Source: Chlorobiales bacterium Clorobi_01 (GTDB lineage: Bacteria; Bacteroidota; Chlorobiia; Chlorobiales; Chlorobiaceae). Taken from it: DNA of 64,000 nucleotides. The notes under the pieces are model-generated. The model did not search any database. It was not told the origin of the DNA and worked only from the letters and a program-made list of their open reading frames with translations. The position numbers were made by a program, and so were the translations under genes. The stretch lies in NCBI GenBank assembly GCA_001602925.1, contig LUZT01000013.1, positions 1 through 64,000 of the forward strand, given 5' to 3'. Of this stretch, positions 27,204 to 36,216 are shown piece after piece (position 1 is the stretch's first letter; each line of letters begins with the position of its first letter).

Positions 27204-28099
27204 TGAATTATTCCAAACCCCCTGAATCCATCTCTTCTCAGATCGCAAAGCTCAAAACCAGAGGCTTAACCTTTGGCGACGAGTCATTTGCCGAGCGTTG
27301 TTTTTCCAGTATAAGCTATTACCGCTTCAGAGCTTATACTTACCCGTTTCAAGACAATTCAGACTGCAATCACTTTTTCAAATCCCCGATTTCCTTCGAG
27401 GAGATTTACGAGCTGTACCTTTTCGACCGAAAGCTGCGCAGCCTTGTTTTTGGAGCATTGGAGCAAATCGAGATCGCCATAAGAACGCAGATTATCCACC
27501 AGTGGTCGCTTTCCAACGGAAGCCATTGGCAATTGAATGGCTCGCTTTTCAGGTATCCTGCTGGTCACAGTAGTCTCATGGATTCCCTGAGAGCTGAAAT
27601 CGATCGATCGACCGAAACCTTTATCGATCATTACAAGACCAAATATACCAGTCCAGCTGCGCCGCCGTCCTGGATGAGCCTCGAAGTCAGCAGCTTCAGC
27701 CTTTTATCGAGAATTTTTCAGAATCTGAAGAAAGGCCCTGAGAAAATTGCCGTCACGGCGTATTTCGGCCTGAACAAGGTCGAGATTCTTGAGAACTGGA
27801 TGCTTTGCTTTAGCCAAGTGCGAAATATTTGTGCACATCATGGGCGTCTCTGGAACCGGCGACTAACTTCTCACGTGTTATTCCCGAGCCATCCAAAGCA
27901 CCAGTTTATCAGAAATCGGCAGCTGTTGCCATATAAGCTGTACGCCGTTCTATCATGCATGCAATACGTATTGCGCCGTATAGATGTCGAAGATGAGTTC
28001 AGAAACGAGCTGAAAAGGCTAGTTTCTGCTTGTCCGTTGCGGCAGGAAAAAGAGATGGGATTCCCGAAAGATTGGCGTTCTGATCCCTTCTGGAACTAA
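27203..28099 (+). CDS. Abi_2 (AbiD/AbiF-like) family protein, HEPN-type
   Basis: A 298-residue protein. It opens with the family motif YSKPPESISSQIAKLKTRGL and contains YYRFRAYTYPF and LYLFDRKLRSLVFGALEQIE. The signature near residue 210 is RNICAHHGRLWNR, which matches the HEPN ribonuclease-like Arg-x4-6-His motif. Relatives cause abortive infection in lactococci, acting as RNases or RNA-binding toxins. AT-rich relative to the chromosome (35% GC in 27301-27360), suggesting acquisition. No obvious antitoxin gene is adjacent. An in-frame ATG at 27164 is possible, but family proteins start at the KPP motif. Confidence 0.86.
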   Translation: MNYSKPPESISSQIAKLKTRGLTFGDESFAERCFSSISYYRFRAYTYPFQDNSDCNHFFKSPISFEEIYELYLFDRKLRSLVFGALEQIEIAIRTQIIHQWSLSNGSHWQLNGSLFRYPAGHSSLMDSLRAEIDRSTETFIDHYKTKYTSPAAPPSWMSLEVSSFSLLSRIFQNLKKGPEKIAVTAYFGLNKVEILENWMLCFSQVRNICAHHGRLWNRRLTSHVLFPSHPKHQFIRNRQLLPYKLYAVLSCMQYVLRRIDVEDEFRNELKRLVSACPLRQEKEMGFPKDWRSDPFWN

Positions 28100-28295
28100 T
28101 CTTTGTTTGACTTTGATACATCTGCTTCCCCGAAAGAATCACCCCTGTTCTGTCGTCAAACTCTTTGATTTTCCGGCTTTTTGCGCTTCGGCTCGCTCCG
28201 GGTTTTCAGGCTGGAAAATCGTACATTACAAGCTGGTGTTGCATTGCAACTTTTTGCCGGTTTGTGTTTATTTGTCCAACGAAAAAACGGTTGCC

Positions 28296-28844
28296 ATGAT
28301 GAAGAGAGTACATTTGATGCGGGCGCTGCTGATTGCTTTGGCGGCGGTGACAATGCTTTTTGGAACGGCTCGCGCGGGTTGGGATCCGGCTGACGAGCAT
28401 AATGCCGAGCGGACAATCGGGAAGTTCAGGAAAGCCGATCCATCTCTTGAGCGTTTCTTTTCAAGGGCTTATGGCTATGCGGTCTTTTCTGATATCTACA
28501 AGGGCGGGTTCATGATCGTCGGCGGCGGCCACGGCAAAGGGGTGGTTTTCGATCAGGGAAGGCCCATCGGTCATTCGACCGTGACGATGCTCAATGTGGG
28601 GCCCCAGCTTGGCGGCCAATCATTTTCCGAGATCATTTTCTTCAAGGACCGGGCGGCGCTTGCTGACTTCACCAAAGGCAATTACGAGTTGAGTGCCCAG
28701 TTTGCCGTTGTGGCCGTCAGGGCTGGCATGGCGACCAATACCGACTACTCGAACGGCGTGGCCGTTTTTGCCATGCCTAACGCGGGTTTGATGGGAGAAC
28801 TCACCGTTGGCGGCCAGAAGTTCACTTTCGAGCAGTACCGGTGA
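28296..28844 (+). CDS. SYLF-domain (Ysc84-like) lipid-binding protein, secreted
   Basis: A 182-residue protein with a signal peptide (to about residue 28, ending TARAG). The SYLF core is AERTIGKFRKADPSLERFFS and GYAVFSDIYKGGFMIVGGGHGKGVV, the latter given in part here. LGGQSFSEIIFF and the final AVFAMPNAGLMGEL / GQKFTFEQY are typical. Such domains bind phosphoinositides or phospholipids; bacterial forms are probably periplasmic. The tandem ATGs at 28296/28299 open the signal peptide; an upstream open frame is GC-poor and not used. Confidence 0.88.
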   Translation: MMKRVHLMRALLIALAAVTMLFGTARAGWDPADEHNAERTIGKFRKADPSLERFFSRAYGYAVFSDIYKGGFMIVGGGHGKGVVFDQGRPIGHSTVTMLNVGPQLGGQSFSEIIFFKDRAALADFTKGNYELSAQFAVVAVRAGMATNTDYSNGVAVFAMPNAGLMGELTVGGQKFTFEQYR

Positions 28845-28889
28845 TTCGACCGGCATTCGACAAGGTTTTTATCACTATCTCATTTTCTG

Positions 28890-30317
28890 ATGAACTATGA
28901 AATTGTCGTGGGCCTTGAGGTCCACTGTCAGCTCAATACCGAAAGCAAGGCATTCTGCGGCTGCTCCGCCAAGTTCGGCAAATCGGCCAACACCAACGTC
29001 TGTCCGGTCTGCCTGGCGCTCCCCGGCGCGCTGCCGGTGCTGAATGCCCGTGTGGTGGAGGACGCCGTCAAGCTCGGCCTGGCCACCAACTGCACCATCG
29101 CCCGCCACTCGATTCTGGCACGCAAGAACTACTTCTATCCCGACCTTCCGAAGGGCTACCAGATTTCGCAGTACGAGGAGCCGATCTGCTCGGAGGGTAT
29201 GATCCATATCGATCTCGAAGAGGGGGGCAAGGATGTTCGTCTGGTGAGGATTCACATCGAGGAGGACGCGGGCAAATCGATCCACGACATCGGCGACGAC
29301 ACCTACATCGACGTGAACCGTTGCGGCGTGCCGCTGCTGGAGATCGTGAGCTACCCCGACATGCGCACGCCGAAGGAGGCCTCGGCCTACCTGCAGAAGC
29401 TGCGCCAGATCGTCAAGTACCTCGGTGTCTCCGACGGCAACATGGAGGAGGGCAGCCTGCGCTGCGACGCCAACGTCTCGGTCAGGCCGGTTGGCGCGAC
29501 CGAGTACGGCACCCGCACGGAGATCAAGAACATGAACTCGTTCCGCAACGTCGAACGCGCCATCGAGTACGAAGCCAAGCGCCACATCGAGGTGATCGAG
29601 GGCGGCGGCACGATTGTGCAGGAGACGCGCCTGTGGGACGCCGACAAGCTCGAAACCCGTTCGATGCGCGGCAAGGAGCATGCCCACGACTACCGCTACT
29701 TCCCCGATCCGGACCTCGTGCCGGTGCTGGTAGACGACGGCATGATGCACCGGATGCAGGAGGAGTTGCCGGAGTTCCCGGAAGATCGCGCGGCGCGTTT
29801 CGTTTCGGAGTTCGGCATTCCGGCCTACGATGCGGGCGTGCTGACCGTGGAGCGGGAGCTGGCCGACTATTTCGAATCAACGCTCAAGGTGTCGGGCGAC
29901 GCGAAGGCTTCGTCGAACTGGGTGATGGGCGAGGTGATGCGTACGCTGAAGGAGAAGTATCTCGACATTCACGAATTCGCCATTTCGCCGGAGCGGCTCG
30001 GCGGCCTGATCAAACTCATCAACACGGGCGCGATCAGCAACACCATCGCCAAGCAGGTGTTCGAGATCATGCAGCAGGACGATGCGACGGCGGAAGCGAT
30101 TGTCGAGCGCGAGGGGCTGGCGCAGGTTTCGGACACGGGAGCCATCGAGGCGGCCATCAGGGAGATTCTCGACGCGAACCAGAAGCAGCTCGAACAGTAC
30201 CGCAGCGGCAAAACGCAGCTTTTTGGTTTCTTCGTCGGTCAGTGTATGCAGAAGATGAAGGGCAAGGCGAACCCGAAGGTGGTCAACGATATTCTGAAGT
30301 CGATGCTCGACGCCTGA
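28890..30317 (+). CDS. gatB: Aspartyl/glutamyl-tRNA amidotransferase subunit B
   Basis: The 475-residue GatB kinase/amidotransferase subunit. It starts [20 protein letters not shown] and carries the zinc-site cysteine set ([20 protein letters not shown]). Other family blocks are [32 protein letters not shown] and the C-terminal YqeY-like tail. With GatA and GatC it amidates Glu-tRNA(Gln) and/or Asp-tRNA(Asn). No gatA or gatC is adjacent. It is convergent with xseB, with 14 bases between stops and no terminator visible. Confidence 0.97.
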   Translation: MNYEIVVGLEVHCQLNTESKAFCGCSAKFGKSANTNVCPVCLALPGALPVLNARVVEDAVKLGLATNCTIARHSILARKNYFYPDLPKGYQISQYEEPICSEGMIHIDLEEGGKDVRLVRIHIEEDAGKSIHDIGDDTYIDVNRCGVPLLEIVSYPDMRTPKEASAYLQKLRQIVKYLGVSDGNMEEGSLRCDANVSVRPVGATEYGTRTEIKNMNSFRNVERAIEYEAKRHIEVIEGGGTIVQETRLWDADKLETRSMRGKEHAHDYRYFPDPDLVPVLVDDGMMHRMQEELPEFPEDRAARFVSEFGIPAYDAGVLTVERELADYFESTLKVSGDAKASSNWVMGEVMRTLKEKYLDIHEFAISPERLGGLIKLINTGAISNTIAKQVFEIMQQDDATAEAIVEREGLAQVSDTGAIEAAIREILDANQKQLEQYRSGKTQLFGFFVGQCMQKMKGKANPKVVNDILKSMLDA

Positions 30318-30331
30318 GCAGGGTAGACCCG

Positions 30332-30619
30332 TCAGCTCTCCGTGCCGAACAGATCGTTCATGCGGGGACTTTCGGGAGCGCTTTCAGGTTTGGCGGGCCG
30401 GGCGGCCTCGGCGGGGTTGATCGTTTCAAGCTTCTTGCGGGTCTCCAGCAAGCGCTTGCGGCACTCCTCGGCGACCGACATTCCCTCCTCGTAAAGCGCG
30501 ATGGAGTTTTCAAGCCCGGTGTCCGGGTTTTCGATGTTCCGGGTGACCTCTTCGAGGCGCTGGATCAGCTCTTCGATGGTCGGGGCGGCACTCTTGCGGG
30601 ATTTGCTTGAAGCGGGCAT
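30332..30619 (-). CDS. xseB: Exodeoxyribonuclease VII small subunit
   Basis: A 95-residue protein whose core [20 protein letters not shown] and [20 protein letters not shown] are the XseB helical pair, which wraps around XseA. The C-terminal ~30 residues are a Pro/Ala-rich tail. The start ATG at 30619 ([11 protein letters not shown]) is taken because the longer open frame upstream is the antisense of obgE. xseA is not in the window. Confidence 0.92.
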   Translation of the reverse strand: MPASSKSRKSAAPTIEELIQRLEEVTRNIENPDTGLENSIALYEEGMSVAEECRKRLLETRKKLETINPAEAARPAKPESAPESPRMNDLFGTES

Positions 30620-30688
30620 CGGTCGGTCTGGTTTAAAATTGAGAGTAACATAGGTAACGATAGCGATTATTACAAAAAGGACGGAAGC

Positions 30689-31696
30689 GTGAAGTTTGTC
30701 GATAGTGCGAAAATCTCGGTGAAGGCTGGCGACGGCGGCCGGGGTTGCGTGAGTTTCAGAAGAGAGAAGTTCGTGCCCAAGGGCGGGCCTGATGGCGGTG
30801 ACGGCGGCCGTGGGGGCCACGTCTATCTGCGCGCCAACAAGCAGCTTGCCACCCTGCTCGATTTCAAGTACCGCAAATCCTACATCGCCGACCGCGGCGG
30901 GCACGGGCTTGGCGCGCGCAAGAGCGGCAAGGATGGCAAGGATGTCATCATTGGCGTGCCGTGCGGCACGGTGGTGCGTAACGTCGAGACCGGCGAGGTG
31001 ATGTGCGACATGGTCGAGGACGGACAGGAGATGATGATCGCCAAGGGTGGACGCGGTGGCTGGGGCAACCAGCACTTCGCCACGGCAACCCGGCAGGCTC
31101 CGCGATTCGCCCAGCCCGGCGAGCCGGGCGAGGAGTACGAACTCGAAATGGAGCTGAAGCTGATGGCCGACGTCGGCCTCGTTGGTTTTCCCAACGCAGG
31201 CAAATCGACCCTGATTTCGGTGCTCAGCGCGGCGCGGCCAAAAATCGCCGACTACCCGTTCACGACGCTGGTGCCGAATCTCGGCATTGTGCGCTATGAG
31301 GACTACAAATCCTTCGTCATGGCCGACATTCCGGGCATCATCGAAGGGGCGGCGGAAGGGCGCGGCCTGGGCATCCAGTTCCTGCGCCACATCGAGCGCA
31401 CCAAGACGCTGCTCATCATGGTTCCCTCCAATACGGAGGATATTGCCGCCGAGTACGCCACGCTCCTGAAGGAGCTGGAGAAGTTCGACCCGTCGCTGCT
31501 CTCCAAGCCAAGACTCGCGGTGATCACCAAGATGGATATTGCGCCTGAGGATTTTGCCATGCCGGAGCTTGAAAAAGGGGTCAAGGTTCTCGCCATATCG
31601 AGTGTGGCGGGACAGGGACTCAAGGCGCTCAAGGATGAGCTGTGGCGGCAGGTCTCTCTCCAGAACCAGTCACCTTCTGAACATGCCGGCAACTGA
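30689..31696 (+). CDS. obgE: Obg-family GTPase
   Basis: A 335-residue ribosome-assembly GTPase. The glycine-rich Obg fold fills residues 1-158 ([31 protein letters not shown]). The G domain has P-loop [12 protein letters not shown] near 166, switch region [22 protein letters not shown] and KMD/SS motifs near 275-300. The start is GTG 30689. It overlaps the following acetyltransferase by 14 bases. The C-terminal variable domain of some Obg proteins is absent, as in many bacteria. Confidence 0.96.
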   Translation: MKFVDSAKISVKAGDGGRGCVSFRREKFVPKGGPDGGDGGRGGHVYLRANKQLATLLDFKYRKSYIADRGGHGLGARKSGKDGKDVIIGVPCGTVVRNVETGEVMCDMVEDGQEMMIAKGGRGGWGNQHFATATRQAPRFAQPGEPGEEYELEMELKLMADVGLVGFPNAGKSTLISVLSAARPKIADYPFTTLVPNLGIVRYEDYKSFVMADIPGIIEGAAEGRGLGIQFLRHIERTKTLLIMVPSNTEDIAAEYATLLKELEKFDPSLLSKPRLAVITKMDIAPEDFAMPELEKGVKVLAISSVAGQGLKALKDELWRQVSLQNQSPSEHAGN

Positions 31697-32150
31697 TACC
31701 TGCGTCAGAAATGCGCGTCTTGCCGACGCTTCGGCCATTTCACGAATCACCGAGGGCTATGCGGGCGAGGGGATCATGCTCAAGCGCCCGGTCGAGAATA
31801 TTATCGAGCATATCCGTGATTTTTTCGTGGCCGACTACAAAGGGCAAGTTATCGGATGCTGCGCCATCGCGTTTTACACGGTGAAACTTGCTGAAATCCG
31901 CTCGCTCGCCGTGCTCGAAGAGTTTCGAAGCAAGGGAATCGGGCGTCTTCTGGTAGAAAAGGCAGAGGCTGTGCTGAGCGAAGAGGGAGTCAAAGAGGTA
32001 TTCGTACTGACCCTGAATCCCGGATTTTTCAAGAGAATGGGGTACAAAGAGATCGAAAAGGAGTATTTTCCCCAGAAAATCTGGCGTGATTGCACCAATT
32101 GCCCGAAACTCATGGCATGTGACGAAATCGCCATGGTCAAAACGTTATAA
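31683..32150 (+). CDS. GNAT-family N-acetyltransferase, ArgA-like
   Basis: A 155-residue GCN5-type acetyltransferase. The acetyl-CoA site is [20 protein letters not shown] near residue 78. The C-terminal [20 protein letters not shown] and [10 protein letters not shown] blocks resemble stand-alone N-acetylglutamate synthases (ArgA acetyltransferase domain without the kinase-like part). It may make N-acetylglutamate for arginine synthesis. It begins inside the 3' end of obgE (14-base overlap). Confidence 0.85.
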   Translation: MPATDTCVRNARLADASAISRITEGYAGEGIMLKRPVENIIEHIRDFFVADYKGQVIGCCAIAFYTVKLAEIRSLAVLEEFRSKGIGRLLVEKAEAVLSEEGVKEVFVLTLNPGFFKRMGYKEIEKEYFPQKIWRDCTNCPKLMACDEIAMVKTL

Positions 32151-32209
32151 GGGGCCAATCAGGCCCAGCCAGCTCTAATCCAGTCATAACCTTTAACCGG
32201 CCAGTACCA

Positions 32210-32476
32210 GTGATCGTCCAGGAAGTGATTATCAGAAACAGCGCGGGTCTGCACACCCGGCCAGCGGCGGCGGTCGTCAAGCTCGCCTCCAGATTCAAGT
32301 CGGACTTTTTCATCGAGATGGATGGCTCGGAAATCAACGCCAAGTCGATCATCGGCGTCATGAGCCTGGCCGCGCCCAAAGGGTCGCGCATGGTGCTCAA
32401 ACTGGAGGGCGAGGACGAAGCAGAAGCGGCCAGGCATCTCATCGAATTTTTCGAACAGGGGTTCGGCGAAGCGTAG
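32210..32476 (+). CDS. HPr-family phosphocarrier protein
   Basis: An 88-residue HPr. The phosphorylatable His15 lies in NSAGLHTRPAA and the regulatory Ser46 in NAKSIIGVMSLAA, both at canonical numbering. It starts with GTG 32210. Green sulfur bacteria generally lack sugar-transport PTS, so this is probably a regulatory HPr acting with an HPr kinase (family inference). It lies between the acetyltransferase and the polysaccharide cluster, with 33 bases to the next gene. Confidence 0.93.
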   Translation: MIVQEVIIRNSAGLHTRPAAAVVKLASRFKSDFFIEMDGSEINAKSIIGVMSLAAPKGSRMVLKLEGEDEAEAARHLIEFFEQGFGEA

Positions 32477-32509
32477 CATCAAAGCCAAACCAAACCGGAA
32501 TCTGATCCC

Positions 32510-33652
32510 TTGACGCCCTTGCAGATAGCGTTGCTCAGTCCGTTTCCGCCGGTCAAGGGTGGAATCGCCCGATTCAGCGATGAGTTGCGCCGGGCCTTCG
32601 AAGCGGCGGGATGCGAGGTGGTGCCGGTGCCTTTCCGGCGGCTGTATCCGCGATGGCTCATGAAAGGTCGCACGGCGACAGAGCCTGGAGAATCTGACAT
32701 GCCAGCTTCACCATTCACCTTCGATCTCATGAATCCGCTGAGCTGGCTCTCTTCAGCTCGAAAGCTTCGCAATACCAAACCAGATGTGCTGCTTATCGCT
32801 TACTGGAGCGGCGTTCTCGCCCCGCTCTGCGCGCTCATGCGCCGGGCAAGTGGACTGCCCACCTTCGTGCTGCTCCACAACTTCACCTCTCATGAACCCA
32901 TTTCGGGAGAATCGATGCTGAAGCGCTTGCTTGTCTCGTCGTCCGACGGATTCATTACCCTCTCCCAAACGGTCGAGTCGGAGCTGCGGGCGTTTGCTCC
33001 GGCGGCGAAAACGCTACGCCTGTTCCATCCGCTCTACGAACGGCAGACCCCCGCGCCATCAAAAGCCGACGCACGGCGTTCGATCGGATTGCCGGAGGAT
33101 GCGCCTGTGCTGCTCTTTTTCGGCTACGTTCGGGAATACAAGGGCCTTGACACCTTGTTCGAAGCGATGGCGCTCGTGCTTCAACGCGAGTCGTCGGCGC
33201 GGCTTGTCGTGGCCGGGGAGTTCATTCTCGGCTCGTCGCGTTTTCGGGAAGAGGCCCGACGGCTCGGTATCGATGGCGCGGTCGAATTCCGCGAAGGGTA
33301 CGTGCCCGCCGATGAGGTCGCCACGCTGATGGCCGCCGCCGATGCGGTGGTGCTGCCCTACCGCTCGGCCACTCAATCGGGCATCGTGCCACTCGCGCTC
33401 GGCCACGGCGTGCCGGTGATCGCCTGCGACACCGGTGGCCTCGGCGATCAGGTCGAGCACGGATGTACTGGCTGGCTCGTCCGCGAGGAGGGCGCCGAGG
33501 CACTGGCTGACGGGATTCTCGGCTTTTTCCGCCAGCGCGAGCGCCTGCCGCTGAAGGCGGGCATCGACGACTTCCGCCGCCGCAATTCGTGGCGCGAATT
33601 CGCTTCGCAAGCTGCAGCTTTTCTGAAAACGTGCAGCCGGAGATCGGCATGA
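32510..33652 (+). CDS. Glycosyltransferase, GT4-like (first gene of surface polysaccharide cluster)
   Basis: A 380-residue GT-B fold enzyme. The N-terminal donor/acceptor half opens with IALLSPFPPVKGGIARFSDE, and the C-terminal UDP-sugar half has GYVREYKGLDTLFEA near 205 and LGHGVPVIACDTGGLGDQV near 303, the E-x7-E-like region. The start is TTG 32510. It ends with a 4-base ATGA overlap with the next gene. The sugar specificity is unknown. Confidence 0.88.
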   Translation: MTPLQIALLSPFPPVKGGIARFSDELRRAFEAAGCEVVPVPFRRLYPRWLMKGRTATEPGESDMPASPFTFDLMNPLSWLSSARKLRNTKPDVLLIAYWSGVLAPLCALMRRASGLPTFVLLHNFTSHEPISGESMLKRLLVSSSDGFITLSQTVESELRAFAPAAKTLRLFHPLYERQTPAPSKADARRSIGLPEDAPVLLFFGYVREYKGLDTLFEAMALVLQRESSARLVVAGEFILGSSRFREEARRLGIDGAVEFREGYVPADEVATLMAAADAVVLPYRSATQSGIVPLALGHGVPVIACDTGGLGDQVEHGCTGWLVREEGAEALADGILGFFRQRERLPLKAGIDDFRRRNSWREFASQAAAFLKTCSRRSA

Positions 33653-34506
33653 ATGGCGGAAAAACAGCGGTCATCGTGCTGGGCTGGAACGGTGCGGCCG
33701 ATACCCTCGCCTGCCTCGCCTCACTCGCGAAGGTGCGGCAGCCAGAGTTTACCGTCATTCTGGCGGACAACGGTTCTACCGATGGCACGGTGGGCCTCGT
33801 CCGCCAGGCGTTTCCGGAGGTCGAGATTCTCGAGCTTGGGCGCAACCTCGGCTTCGCAGCTGGCAACAATGCGGCATTCCGTTCGCTGCGCGGTCGCGGC
33901 TTTGACAACGTGGTGTTCCTGAACAACGACACCGTCGTCGATCCCGGTTTTCTTCAGCCTCTGCTCGACGAACTGCAAAAGCCGTGGGTGGGCATCGCCG
34001 CGCCGAAAATTCTCTACATGGACGATCCGGGGCGCATCTGGTACGCGGGCGGCGTGCTCGAATCAGCGACCGGCCTGATCGAACACACCGGCATTCGCCA
34101 GCCTGACGGGCCGCGCTTCGATACGCCGGAGCCGGTCTGGTACGCCACCGGGTGCTGCCTCGGGATGCGGTCTCGCGATTTCGATGCGGCAGGCGGTTTC
34201 GACGAGCGTTTCCGCATGTATGGCGAGGACGTCGATCTGTCGATCAAGGTGCGCAAGCGAGGCCTCATCGTCATGTATCAGCCCGCGTCGCGTATCTGGC
34301 ATCGTGTTTCGGCTTCCTCCGGCGGTGAGATGAACCTCGGCAAGCAGCTCCGTAAAAGCGGTGCGGCGATGACGCTCTTCGCCAAGCACGGCATGATCGG
34401 CGGCCTCGTGCTCTATCCGCTGCTTCTGCCCTTTCGCGCGCTGCTCGGTCTGCTGCGCTTCCAGTTTTTCAGGCGGACGTCATCGCAAGAGCGGGAAGAG
34501 GCATGA
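33649..34506 (+). CDS. Glycosyltransferase family 2
   Basis: A 285-residue GT-A enzyme. VIVLGWNGAADTLACL opens the domain, ILADNGSTDGT near residue 38 binds the nucleotide sugar, and FLNNDT near 92 is the DxD equivalent. FDERFRMYGEDVDLSIKVR near 185 contains the catalytic ED. The C-terminal 30 residues are hydrophobic/amphipathic, suggesting membrane association. It resembles rhamnosyl- or other N-acetyl sugar transferases of polysaccharide loci. It overlaps both neighbours by four bases. Confidence 0.92.
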   Translation: MNGGKTAVIVLGWNGAADTLACLASLAKVRQPEFTVILADNGSTDGTVGLVRQAFPEVEILELGRNLGFAAGNNAAFRSLRGRGFDNVVFLNNDTVVDPGFLQPLLDELQKPWVGIAAPKILYMDDPGRIWYAGGVLESATGLIEHTGIRQPDGPRFDTPEPVWYATGCCLGMRSRDFDAAGGFDERFRMYGEDVDLSIKVRKRGLIVMYQPASRIWHRVSASSGGEMNLGKQLRKSGAAMTLFAKHGMIGGLVLYPLLLPFRALLGLLRFQFFRRTSSQEREEA

Positions 34507-35084
34507 CGCGCGGCCAGGAGTTTCGGACGGTCGTTGATGGCGCTTGGAGCGCTGAGCCGGCCCACCGGATGCGGTGGGAGAAGAGTTTGGCGTTCGTCGC
34601 GGCGTCCGAAGCAATCGCGCTTCCGGCGCAGGCGGGACTCGACATCGGCGACCGCACGCCCGCAACCGCCATGCTCGAAGCGCACTTCGGCTGCCGCTTC
34701 GACACGACCTCGGTCGATCTCGACACCGAGCCACTCAACGTGGCCACTCGCTATCCGGTGGTGACGGCATTCGAGGTGATCGAACACCTCTATAACCCGC
34801 TCCACCTCCTGCTCCAGATTCGCGCCGCGCTCGATCCCGCCCCGTCGTCGCGCCTGTTTCTCTCGACTCCAGCGTGGAAGCCGGGTTTTCTGCAAAGTCC
34901 CGATCACTTCCACGAAATGCCGAAGCGCTCGCTCGCCGCGCTTCTGTCACGCACTGGCTTTGAGGTAGTGCGCAGCGCGGAGTTTGGCATCCGTTCGCCG
35001 CTCTTCTGCCTGCGCGGCGTCCGTCCCCTTCTGCGGTGCATTTTCGAAAAAATCAGGATTTACGAGCTTGCGGCACGGCGCTGA
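34503..35084 (+). CDS. SAM-dependent methyltransferase, class I-like
   Basis: A 193-residue protein. GLDIGDRTPATAMLE (residues about 46-60) fills the position of the SAM-binding glycine motif in a degenerate form. VVTAFEVIEHLYNPLHLL (about 86-103) is the typical motif II-like stretch of polysaccharide-locus methyltransferases. FLSTPAWKP follows. It may methylate a sugar or a lipid-linked intermediate. It starts at a 4-base overlap and its end overlaps the next frame by about 17 bases. Confidence 0.8.
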   Translation: MTRGQEFRTVVDGAWSAEPAHRMRWEKSLAFVAASEAIALPAQAGLDIGDRTPATAMLEAHFGCRFDTTSVDLDTEPLNVATRYPVVTAFEVIEHLYNPLHLLLQIRAALDPAPSSRLFLSTPAWKPGFLQSPDHFHEMPKRSLAALLSRTGFEVVRSAEFGIRSPLFCLRGVRPLLRCIFEKIRIYELAARR

Positions 35085-36216
35085 GCACATCGATCTCATC
35101 TGGTTCTCCGAAATCCAGTGGGACTTTCTCTCCACCCGGAAGCAACGCTTGCTCAACCGCTTTCCGGAACAGTGGCGCATCCTCTTTGTCGAGCCGTTCG
35201 CCGTTGGCCGCCGGAACCACTGGCTTCCCGCGAAGCGCGGGCGCGTGATGGTGGTGACCGTGCCGTTCCTCAAGAACATTCCGTCGGGTGAGCCGCAGCT
35301 TTTCAACAACGCGCTTATCCGCTGGCTTGTCACGCTTGCTGGCCGGATGCTCGCCGCATTCTGGTGCCAGGTGCTCGGCTTTTCGTCCTCTGAGCGGCTC
35401 ATCGGGCTGAGCAACATCTACTGGGGCGGGGTGGTCGCCTCGATGCCGTGCCGGGTGCGTTTTTACGATGCCAACGACGATCACCCCGGTTTCACGCCCG
35501 GCCAGCCGTGGCTACGCGAATCCATGCGTCGCTTTGTCGAAAAGGCCGACCTGATTTTTTACGTGAGCAATCCGTTGCTCGACAAGCTCAGTCCACGACC
35601 GGAGCAGCGCTGCGTCGAACTCGGCAACGGCGTCGAGTTCGACCACTTCGCCGCGCCGCGTCCCGAAACGCCGGAAAAGCTTCGCTCGCTACCGGGGCCG
35701 ATACTCGGCTACGCTGGCGCGATGGACTGGATCGATGCCGATCTCGTCGCCTCGGTCGCCCGCGCTTGGCCGGAGTACAGCGTCGTTCTCGTTGGCCCGG
35801 CATATGCGCATGACTGGGCGGATAGGCACGTTGAGTTGTTGTCCCTGCCGAATGTTCACTGGGTCGGCAAGGTTGGCTACGACGAGCTTCCGGCGTGGGT
35901 GCAGCGCTTCGATCTGGCGCTGATGCCGCTCGAACGGAGTCCACTGAAGCGAGCTTCCAATCCGAACAAGCTCTACGAATACGCGGCGGCGGGAGTGCCG
36001 ATTCTTGCCATCGACTATTGCGATGCTGTCCGCAAGGCGAGCGGCGTGGCCCATGTTGCCTCGACGCCCGAGGAGTTCGTGCGGCTCGTGACGCAGGCGC
36101 TGGCCGACGGGCGAAAAGCGGCGCGGCAGGCATTCGCCAGAGCGCACAGCTGGGAGGCGCTTGCCAAAACGATGGTGAACGAGTTGCGTGACGCCATGCA
36201 ACGGAGGCTCTCGTGA
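35068..36216 (+). CDS. Glycosyltransferase, GT-B type
   Basis: A protein of about 382 residues. The N-terminal half includes DLIWFSEIQWDFL and VRFYDANDDHPGF. The C-terminal half has LGNGVEFDHF, ILGYAGAMDWIDADL, VHWVGKVGYDELP and NPNKLYEYAAAGVPILAI, the family's nucleotide-sugar site. The start is uncertain: TTG 35068 is proposed (AGGA upstream), and the frame is open further back into the methyltransferase gene. It is joined to the flippase gene by a GTGA overlap at 36213. Confidence 0.85.
   Translation: MRHGAEHIDLIWFSEIQWDFLSTRKQRLLNRFPEQWRILFVEPFAVGRRNHWLPAKRGRVMVVTVPFLKNIPSGEPQLFNNALIRWLVTLAGRMLAAFWCQVLGFSSSERLIGLSNIYWGGVVASMPCRVRFYDANDDHPGFTPGQPWLRESMRRFVEKADLIFYVSNPLLDKLSPRPEQRCVELGNGVEFDHFAAPRPETPEKLRSLPGPILGYAGAMDWIDADLVASVARAWPEYSVVLVGPAYAHDWADRHVELLSLPNVHWVGKVGYDELPAWVQRFDLALMPLERSPLKRASNPNKLYEYAAAGVPILAIDYCDAVRKASGVAHVASTPEEFVRLVTQALADGRKAARQAFARAHSWEALAKTMVNELRDAMQRRLS

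Noticed and set aside
29321-30610. 429-codon alternative-frame open stretch within gatB and xseB
   Set aside because: Overlaps two well-supported genes in a different frame; Arg/Gly/Ala-rich composition is typical of GC-rich frame shadows.
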